DNA of 5,649 nt. Origin: Ruminococcaceae bacterium UBA7127. GTDB lineage: Bacteria > Bacillota > Clostridia > Oscillospirales > Acutalibacteraceae. Location: assembly GCA_002493005.1 (NCBI GenBank), contig DKXL01000010.1:1-5649 (forward strand). Direction: 5' to 3'. This document shows, piece after piece, positions 1 to 4,156 of the stretch; position 1 is the stretch's first letter; every line of letters begins with the position of its first letter. A program made the translations under genes and the position numbers. Under the pieces are notes generated by a model. That model was not told the DNA's origin. It saw only the letters and a program-made list of their open reading frames with translations, and ran no database searches.

Positions 1-12
1 TTATAATTTTTG

Positions 13-41
13 TTGTAATTGTACAAAAAGTATGTTAAAAT
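13..41 (+). promoter_or_regulatory. Promoter of the pepD-DUF819 operon
   Basis: A -35 element TTGTAA (13-18) is separated by exactly 17 nt from a -10 element TAAAAT (36-41). A TG dinucleotide at 33-34 makes this an extended -10. The matches to the sigma-A consensus are 4/6 and 5/6. Transcription would start near 48, giving a leader of about 25 nt before the ATG at 74. The promoter covers an in-frame ATG at 32, which argues against that codon being the translation start. This is prediction from motif and spacing only. Confidence 0.7.
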
Positions 42-73
42 GTATAAAACAGAATAAAGAAGGGAGGTTTAGA

Positions 74-1522
74 ATGAGAGGTATATCAGAATTAAAGCCA
101 TATGAAGTTTTCAAAAATTTCCAAATTCTTTCTTCAATCCCGCATGGGTCGGGAAACACAAAGAAAATCAGCGACTACTGTGTTGAACAGGCAAAAAGGC
201 ACAACTATAAATATGTTCAGGATCAGGCTAATAACGTAATTATTTATGTTAACGGAACTCAGGGATATGAAAATGCAAAGCCTGTAGCTTTGCAGGGTCA
301 TATTGATATGGTTTGTGACAAAACAGATGATTGTATTTTAGATATGCAGAATGATCCGATTCAACTGATGTGTGATGAGGAATATATTTTTGCAAAAAAT
401 ACAACCTTAGGCGGTGATGATGGAGTAGCCATAGCATATATGCTCACGCTGATGGAAGACAAAACAATTCCTCACCCTCCGCTTGAGCTGATTTTCACAG
501 CTGATGAGGAAATAGGTATGATTGGAGCAAGAGCCATCAATGTAGAAAACCTGCACACAAACAGGCTTATCAATATTGATTCCGAGGTAGAAGGAGTCCT
601 TACGGTAAGCTGTGCAGGCGGTGTAAGAGCTGTTTGCAACATACCTTTTACAACAGAAAAGGCAACAGGCACAGCCTTTACCTTTATAATTGCAGGACTT
701 AGAGGCGGTCACTCCGGCACGGAAATCAACAAAGGCAGAGTGAATGCTAATAAACTTGCCGGCAGAATGCTTAATTATATTTATCAGGAATCGGAATTTA
801 AAATTTGCAGTATAAGCGGCGGTAAAAAATACAACGCTATTCCCAAGGAGGCTGTCGTTACAGTATGCGTTGAAAGCTGCAATCAAGACAGATTTATTGC
901 AGTCGCAAAAAAGTTTATCAAAATGGTAAAAAACGAAAAAATTGTCAATGAGTCTGATTTACACATTACTGTAGAGCCTTGTGAGCTTTCAGAAAAATGT
1001 ATGGATCATCACTCTACGCAGATGGTTCTGTTTACACTGTTGCAAATTCCTGACGGCGTACAGACAATGAGTCCTGACATTACCAATATGGTGCAGACGT
1101 CGCTTAATATGGGTATTATTGGAACAAAATCCGATCATATTGCAATGTCTTTTCTTCTTAGAAGCAATGCCGCTGCCGGTAAGCAGGCTATTATTCAGAA
1201 ACTTAAATCATTTATCGAATATCTTAACGGCAATATTGAGTTTATGTCCGACTATCCTGCATGGGAATATCGTGCTGACTCGGAACTCAGAGATATTATG
1301 GTTAAGGTTTATTCTGAACAATACGGTGAAGAACCTGTTGTTACAGCAATTCATGCGGGACTTGAGTGTGGCATTTTAGCAGGTAAAATTATTGATATGG
1401 ACGCAGTTTCCTTCGGTCCGAATATTTACCATGCTCATACTTCGGAAGAAAAAATGGAAATAGCATCTGTAGAAAGATGCTGGGAATATCTTAAGGCTGT
1501 TCTTAAAAGGCTTAAGGAATAA
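74..1522 (+). CDS. pepD: Aminoacyl-histidine dipeptidase (PepD-like, peptidase family M20)
   Basis: This is a 482-residue cytosolic di-zinc dipeptidase of the PepD/carnosinase-like branch of M20, which hydrolyses Xaa-His and other unblocked dipeptides and so recycles amino acids from imported or internal peptides. The length is close to that of E. coli PepD. Visible motifs are GHIDMV with metal ligand H76 and D78, LGGDDG with the bridging metal aspartate D115, ADEEIGM with the catalytic glutamate E145 and ligand E146, NIDSE with D169, the lid-domain segment GLRGGHSGTEINKGRVNANK, and near the C-terminus GPNIYHAHTSEEK with the last ligand probably H455. No catalytic residue appears to be missing and there is no signal peptide. 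I chose the start at 74 because AGGGAGG (61-67) sits 6 nt upstream; the in-frame ATG at 32 lies inside the promoter. The gene is followed 31 nt later by a DUF819 membrane protein, probably in the same transcript. The assignment to family is firm; the exact dipeptide specificity is not visible. Confidence 0.93.
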   Translation: MRGISELKPYEVFKNFQILSSIPHGSGNTKKISDYCVEQAKRHNYKYVQDQANNVIIYVNGTQGYENAKPVALQGHIDMVCDKTDDCILDMQNDPIQLMCDEEYIFAKNTTLGGDDGVAIAYMLTLMEDKTIPHPPLELIFTADEEIGMIGARAINVENLHTNRLINIDSEVEGVLTVSCAGGVRAVCNIPFTTEKATGTAFTFIIAGLRGGHSGTEINKGRVNANKLAGRMLNYIYQESEFKICSISGGKKYNAIPKEAVVTVCVESCNQDRFIAVAKKFIKMVKNEKIVNESDLHITVEPCELSEKCMDHHSTQMVLFTLLQIPDGVQTMSPDITNMVQTSLNMGIIGTKSDHIAMSFLLRSNAAAGKQAIIQKLKSFIEYLNGNIEFMSDYPAWEYRADSELRDIMVKVYSEQYGEEPVVTAIHAGLECGILAGKIIDMDAVSFGPNIYHAHTSEEKMEIASVERCWEYLKAVLKRLKE

Positions 1523-1553
1523 TAAACAAACATAATACAAAAGAGGAATTTAT

Positions 1554-2735
1554 ATGATTACTAATGGTTTTTTATATTTAGCAACTATCATCTTTATTGC
1601 CGCCCTCTTAATCTGTCTGCCTAAAATATTCAAAGGCAAGGCATCACAAAAAATATTTCAGTTTGCACCACCCGTTGTACTGATTTATTTAGGTTTAATG
1701 ATTTTATGTACAGTAAAATTATGGGATCTTGACGCTACAGCAGAAACATATTCAGCTATGAAAAACCCGATACTATATGCAATGCTGTTTTTGATGCTTC
1801 TAAGATGTGACCTTAGAAAAATCATCAAGCTTGGTCCCAAAATGTTAATCGGATTTTTCTCTGCAACCATTTCAATCGGCTTAGGCTTTGTAGTGGCTTT
1901 CGTTATTATGAAAGGCGCTATAGGTGCTGATGCATGGAAGTCACTTGGAGCTTTGTGCGGAAGCTGGATGGGAGGCGGCGGAAATATGCTTGCTATCCAA
2001 AGTGCACTTAATGTTGACGAAAATGCAATGGGTTATGCTCTTGTTATGGACTCAATATGTGCTACACTATATGTAATGTTCTTATTATGGGCAATCGGAT
2101 TTTCTAAGAAGTTTAACAAATGGACAAAAGCTGACACAAAAGATATTGACAGCGTTGGTGCATCTCTTGCCGCAGAAGCTGCTAAAAACAACAAGCCCAT
2201 TACTTTCCAGAGTATTTCTATTCTTATAGGCTCTGCGTTAATGGTTTCTGCCGGCTCTTCATTACTCGGAGAGCTGCTGGCAAGCATACCGCAATTAGCT
2301 ATCTTTGATAAGGCTACTTGGACAGTATTGATAGTTACCTTTGCAGGTATTCTTCTTGCCCTTACACCATTTGGTAAAATTTCCGGAACGGAAGAACTTT
2401 CAAATACAATGCTTTACATTGTAATTGCCCTTATCGCTTCTCGTGCAGACTTAAGCGCAATGGGAAATGCTCCGATGTGGTTGTTGACAGGTCTTATCAT
2501 TCTTGTTATTCACATTGTTATTATGCTTATTCTTGCTAAGCTTCTGCATCTCGATATATTCACCTGTGCAGTTGCATCTTTGGCAAATATCGGCGGAACG
2601 GCTACAGCCCCTGTTCTTGCAGGCACATACAGCAGTGCATTAGTACCGGTTGGTATTATTATGGCACTTCTCGGTTATGTTGTCGGCACAGGCGGCGGAC
2701 TTTTAGTTGCGCAACTGATGAGTATGTTTGCTTAG
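1554..2735 (+). CDS. DUF819 family integral membrane protein (putative carrier)
   Basis: A 393-residue, very hydrophobic protein that I recognise as DUF819 (PF05684, YjcL-like). About ten membrane segments can be read, roughly at residues 5-24, 36-54, 71-85, 97-119, 160-182, 219-240, 255-272, 284-298, 308-330 and 361-390. Two glycine-rich, probably re-entrant stretches occur at equivalent places in the two halves: GSWMGGGGNM (136-145) and ANIGGTATAP (344-353). This suggests an internal duplication like that of secondary carriers with inverted repeats. A charged cytosolic or linker segment at about 184-215 separates the halves. The ATG at 1554 is preceded by AAGAGGAA with the GAGG core 7 nt upstream. 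It lies 31 nt after the dipeptidase gene with no terminator between them, so they are probably co-transcribed. From this context I infer transport of a peptide, amino acid or related metabolite, but the substrate is unknown. The stop codon TAG lies inside a hairpin. Confidence 0.87.
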   Translation: MITNGFLYLATIIFIAALLICLPKIFKGKASQKIFQFAPPVVLIYLGLMILCTVKLWDLDATAETYSAMKNPILYAMLFLMLLRCDLRKIIKLGPKMLIGFFSATISIGLGFVVAFVIMKGAIGADAWKSLGALCGSWMGGGGNMLAIQSALNVDENAMGYALVMDSICATLYVMFLLWAIGFSKKFNKWTKADTKDIDSVGASLAAEAAKNNKPITFQSISILIGSALMVSAGSSLLGELLASIPQLAIFDKATWTVLIVTFAGILLALTPFGKISGTEELSNTMLYIVIALIASRADLSAMGNAPMWLLTGLIILVIHIVIMLILAKLLHLDIFTCAVASLANIGGTATAPVLAGTYSSALVPVGIIMALLGYVVGTGGGLLVAQLMSMFA

Positions 2736-2745
2736 CAAAACATAC
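2722..2745 (+). other. Stem-loop spanning the DUF819 stop codon
   Basis: GTATGTTTGC (2722-2731) pairs with GCAAAACATAC (2735-2745), leaving a 3-nt loop and one bulged A. The TAG stop codon begins in the loop. It is the first of three successive hairpins at the 3' end of this transcript and may protect the 3' end or slow exonucleases. No function is proven. Confidence 0.4.
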
Positions 2746-2770
2746 AAATCAATATATAATTTGATTTTTT
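2746..2770 (+). terminator. Weak AT-only hairpin with T run
   Basis: AAATCAA (2746-2752) and TTGATTT (2761-2767) form a 7-bp stem with an 8-nt loop, and the T run continues to 2770. The form is that of an intrinsic terminator, but the stem contains only one G-C pair, so it would be weak alone. It may act with the strong hairpin that follows. Confidence 0.3.
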
Positions 2771-2772
2771 AC

Positions 2773-2803
2773 AATTAAGGGACTGCATTGCAGTCCCTTA
2801 ATT
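2773..2803 (+). terminator. Strong hairpin terminator after the pepD-DUF819 operon
   Basis: A perfect 15-bp inverted repeat, AATTAAGGGACTGCA (2773-2787) and its complement (2789-2803), has a single central base, so the real loop would take up the innermost pairs. The G/C-rich core GGGACTGC is the strongest stem in this part of the window. The U tract downstream is poor (AGGTTTAATCTG), although the arm itself ends in CCCTTAATT. It most likely ends transcription or defines the mRNA 3' end. Confidence 0.65.
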
Positions 2804-2823
2804 AGGTTTAATCTGTATTTTCA

Positions 2824-2841
2824 AAATAGGCGAAATAGGCG
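2824..2841 (+). repeat. Two tandem copies of a 9-bp unit
   Basis: AAATAGGCG occurs twice head to tail with no mismatch and is followed by AA, the start of a third unit. It lies just after the operon terminator. Two copies are too few to be a CRISPR or a true minisatellite; replication slippage is the simplest explanation. Confidence 0.6.
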
Positions 2842-3029
2842 AAGTTATTTTTATTTGTAATACATCAGTTACAGACCTACCTTATACCAAGCACTGAAAA
2901 ATCAATGCAGGATAATATGACATAGAGAATTTATCTAATATTTCTCCAAGTGAATAATTAGCACAGATGTAGAATATGATAAATAAAAGTATTATAATTG
3001 AGATACAATTTATTTTCTAAACGAGCTGT

Positions 3030-3039
3030 GACTTAAGTC
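3030..3039 (+). promoter_or_regulatory. Perfect 10-bp palindrome, possible operator
   Basis: GACTTAAGTC is a perfect palindrome about 78 nt upstream of the XRE regulator start. XRE-type dimers commonly bind such dyads and often control their own gene. Chance occurrence of a 10-bp palindrome in an AT-rich region is quite possible, so confidence is low. Confidence 0.25.
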
Positions 3040-3053
3040 TAGCAATAATATTG

Positions 3054-3069
3054 TGTATATGTTTATACA
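3054..3069 (+). promoter_or_regulatory. Dyad TGTATA-N4-TATACA, candidate operator of the XRE regulator
   Basis: Two perfect 6-bp half sites, TGTATA (3054-3059) and TATACA (3064-3069), flank the 4-nt centre TGTT. The dyad lies 48 nt upstream of the regulator's ATG. It overlaps TTTATA (3062-3067), which with a 17-nt spacer and TATTTT (3085-3090) forms a weak promoter candidate. A repressor bound here would block that promoter, as expected for autoregulation. The link to this protein is inferred from position only. Confidence 0.35.
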
Positions 3070-3116
3070 TAAAGTTAGATAATGTATTTTAGATGCCGTA
3101 TTAAGGAGGTTAGAAT

Positions 3117-3518
3117 ATGCCCAAAAGGAAATGCAGTAACATAGATTTATCTGTAGGACAGAGATTGACTAAATTCAGAAGGGAATGCGGTCTTACCCAA
3201 CAGCAGGTTGCAGATATACTAAACGTTAATCGTACCACATACACAAAGTATGAAACCGGTGTGTCTGAGCCAAGCCATGCATTGTTAGGGATAATTTGCA
3301 AAATTTTCGGTGTTGATTATAACGCCGTTCTTGGTGATTATGATTCACCTGTAGGTGTTCTTCACGATTCAAACGAAGACAGGCTTACTCTCAATAGCCT
3401 TAGTCGTCAGGAGTGTGAACTTATAGCTAATTTTCGTTCGTTATCTGAAGAAGACCGTCAGAAGATATATGATGATGTAATTAGTATTGTTCGTGACAGA
3501 AGAAATAACTTTGAATAA
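3117..3518 (+). CDS. XRE-family helix-turn-helix transcriptional regulator
   Basis: A 133-residue DNA-binding protein with an N-terminal Cro/C1-type HTH (HTH_3/XRE) at about residues 12-72. Helix 1 is VGQRLTKFRRECG, helix 2 TQQQVADILNV and recognition helix 3 NRTTYTKYETG, followed by the typical sequence SEPSHALLGIICKIFGVDYNAVLG. The C-terminal part (about 75-133) is short, charged and predicted helical (SRQECELIANFRSLSEEDRQKIYDDV). It resembles the 'LS..E..LI..FR.LSEEDR..I' tail seen on many Firmicutes XRE proteins, probably for dimerisation. No peptidase, ligand-binding or membrane domain is present. The start is fixed by an ideal AAGGAGG (3103-3109) with 7-nt spacing. It stands alone between a terminator and the rpsO promoter, with no partner gene that would suggest a toxin-antitoxin or phage repressor module. 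Targets and signal are unknown. Confidence 0.9.
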   Translation: MPKRKCSNIDLSVGQRLTKFRRECGLTQQQVADILNVNRTTYTKYETGVSEPSHALLGIICKIFGVDYNAVLGDYDSPVGVLHDSNEDRLTLNSLSRQECELIANFRSLSEEDRQKIYDDVISIVRDRRNNFE

Positions 3519-3554
3519 AATTTCTCAGCACATCTGTTAATTTAAAAATAACTC

Positions 3555-3583
3555 TTTACTTTTTGTAATTTACGTGCTACAAT
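3555..3583 (+). promoter_or_regulatory. Promoter of rpsO
   Basis: The -35 element TTTACT (3555-3560) is followed by a 17-nt spacer and the -10 element TACAAT (3578-3583). TG at 3575-3576 gives an extended -10. The start would be near 3590, leaving a leader of about 97 nt. No convincing terminator separates the upstream XRE gene from this promoter, so some read-through is possible. Confidence 0.75.
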
Positions 3584-3593
3584 ATAACAGTTG

Positions 3594-3679
3594 ACCTATG
3601 CCTCGGAATTTGGACTAAGCCGCAGAGCGGAGTTTCCAAGCCTTTTTCTGAGACTTTAGGCGAATATTTCGAAAGGTGG
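3594..3679 (+). promoter_or_regulatory. Structured rpsO leader, candidate S15 autoregulatory RNA
   Basis: The leader between promoter and rpsO is much more G/C-rich and self-complementary than other spacers here. A central stem is formed by TTGGA (3610-3614) with TCCAA (3635-3639), continued by CT/AG (3615-3616 with 3631-3632) and capped by CCGC (3620-3623) with GCGG (3627-3630) around loop AGA. An enclosing helix pairs TGCCT (3599-3603) with AGGCG (3658-3662). The segment ACCT (3594-3597) can pair with AGGT (3674-3677) inside the Shine-Dalgarno sequence AAAGGTGG, which would hide the ribosome site. A second GCCT (3640-3643) competes for the same AGGC, so two folds are possible. S15 represses its own mRNA through leader structures in several phyla; I infer the same here but do not match it to a specific Rfam class. 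Confidence 0.6.
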
Positions 3680-3686
3680 AATAAAA

Positions 3687-3950
3687 ATGTTAAAAGAAGA
3701 AAAGCAGGCTATAATGGCTGAGTATGCTACTCACGAGGGCGACACAGGTTCTCCTGAGGTTCAGATTGCTCTTCTTACAAAGAGAATCAATGACCTCACC
3801 GAGCACCTTAAGGTTCACAAAAAGGATCACCACAGCAGAAGAGGTCTTCTCAAGATGGTTGGTCAGAGAAGAAGCCTTCTCGCATACCTTACAAAGGTAG
3901 ACATCGAGAGATACCGTTCTATCATCAAAAGACTTGGTATTCGTAAGTAA
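3687..3950 (+). CDS. rpsO: 30S ribosomal protein S15
   Basis: An 87-residue, basic, full-length S15 (uS15). It is a primary binder of the 16S rRNA central domain, organises the three-way junction of helices 20-22 and takes part in intersubunit bridge B4. Family signatures are TGSPEVQIALLT (residues 20-31), the rRNA-binding segment LKVHKKDHHSRRGLLKMVGQRR (41-62) and the C-terminal RYRSIIKRLGIRK (75-87). The start follows AAAGGTGG (3672-3679) with 7-nt spacing. It has its own promoter and a structured leader compatible with translational autorepression. pnp lies 206 nt downstream in the same direction, an arrangement conserved across many bacteria. A long antisense open frame over this gene is a shadow. 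Confidence 0.98.
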   Translation: MLKEEKQAIMAEYATHEGDTGSPEVQIALLTKRINDLTEHLKVHKKDHHSRRGLLKMVGQRRSLLAYLTKVDIERYRSIIKRLGIRK

Positions 3951-3961
3951 TTTTAACATCA

Positions 3962-3983
3962 AGGGCAAGCGAAAGCTTGCCCT
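3962..3983 (+). terminator. Hairpin after rpsO, probably a leaky terminator or 3'-end stabiliser
   Basis: AGGGCAAGC (3962-3970) and GCTTGCCCT (3975-3983) form a perfect 9-bp stem closed by a GAAA (GNRA) tetraloop, starting 11 nt after the rpsO stop. Only interrupted T runs follow (GGTTTTCGG, GATTTTGATTTG), so termination should be partial, letting some transcripts continue into pnp. The corresponding site in E. coli carries the rpsO terminator t1, also partly read through. Confidence 0.65.
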
Positions 3984-3997
3984 GAATTCGGTTTTCG

Positions 3998-4111
3998 GCG
4001 GGATTTTGATTTGCGCTTTTTAGCGGTAAAACGATTAAGCAAAGTTTTTTTGGTGACATTTAAGCGGTATTTGCTTAATGGTTTTATTGCTAAATCAGCG
4101 TAAAATCCCGC
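3998..4111 (+). repeat. Long imperfect palindrome in the rpsO-pnp spacer (candidate RNase III stem or MITE-like element)
   Basis: The left arm (3998-4043) and right arm (4070-4111) are complementary over nearly their whole length. Pairing blocks are GCGGGATTTT with AAAATCCCGC (10 bp), CGCT with AGCG, TTTAGC with GCTAAA, GG with TT (G-U in RNA), TAAAAC with GTTTTA, and ATTAAGCAAA with TTTGCTTAAT (10 bp). They are interrupted by a 6x1 internal loop, a 1x2 loop and one G-G mismatch, giving about 38 pairs around a 26-nt loop. There is no coding potential of its own and no T run after it. E. coli pnp mRNA has an RNase III-cleaved stem at this same junction, used for PNPase autoregulation; that role here is inferred. 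The clean outer ends could equally mark a small mobile palindromic repeat, but no target-site duplication is visible (flanks GGTTTTCG and ATAATATA). Confidence 0.75.
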
Positions 4112-4116
4112 ATAAT
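4087..4116 (+). promoter_or_regulatory. Possible internal pnp promoter
   Basis: TTGCTA (4087-4092), an 18-nt spacer and CATAAT (4111-4116) match the consensus at 4/6 and 5/6. The -35 lies inside the right arm of the long palindrome and the -10 begins at its last base. A transcript from here would start near 4123, lacking the palindrome but keeping the small hairpin before pnp. The AT-rich context makes chance matches likely. Confidence 0.3.
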
Positions 4117-4128
4117 ATAAACTAAACA

Positions 4129-4149
4129 GAAGTTTTACTTCGGAAAGGA
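4129..4149 (+). promoter_or_regulatory. Small hairpin abutting the pnp ribosome binding site
   Basis: GAAGT (4129-4133) pairs with ACTTC (4137-4141) around a TTT loop, directly touching GGAAAGGA (4142-4149), the pnp Shine-Dalgarno sequence. The Shine-Dalgarno itself stays unpaired, so the hairpin may hold the site open or serve as a 5' recognition element. It is short and could be chance. Confidence 0.3.
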
Positions 4150-4156
4150 TTTTACA

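Larger units (their letters stand above)
2804..3116 (+). other. AT-rich intergenic region without a gene
   Basis: I find no credible coding region, tRNA or rRNA in this stretch of about 310 nt. It holds a 9-bp tandem duplication AAATAGGCG (2824-2841), a consensus TATAAT at 2993-2998 without a good -35 partner, the perfect palindrome GACTTAAGTC (3030-3039), and a dyad at 3054-3069. Those two dyads are listed separately. The rest looks like unconstrained DNA or a long regulatory region for the helix-turn-helix gene. A degraded gene cannot be excluded. Confidence 0.5.

Noticed and set aside
32..73. Upstream in-frame ATG giving the dipeptidase 14 extra N-terminal residues
   Set aside because: It lies within the spacer and -10 region of a good promoter, has no ribosome binding site, and the ATG at 74 has an ideal one and gives the usual family length.
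407..886. Antisense open frame of 159 codons inside pepD
   Set aside because: It is a composition shadow of the strongly supported pepD frame, has no recognisable domain and no ribosome binding site of note.
1119..1379. Plus-strand open frame of 86 codons within pepD
   Set aside because: It overlaps the conserved dipeptidase frame, has no family features, and the pepD frame is unbroken, so no frameshift or nested gene is needed.
2824..2841. Repeat that might be a CRISPR remnant
   Set aside because: Two adjacent 9-bp copies without spacers do not resemble a CRISPR array.
3690..3968. Antisense open frame opposite rpsO
   Set aside because: It mirrors a highly conserved ribosomal protein gene and shows no protein family features.
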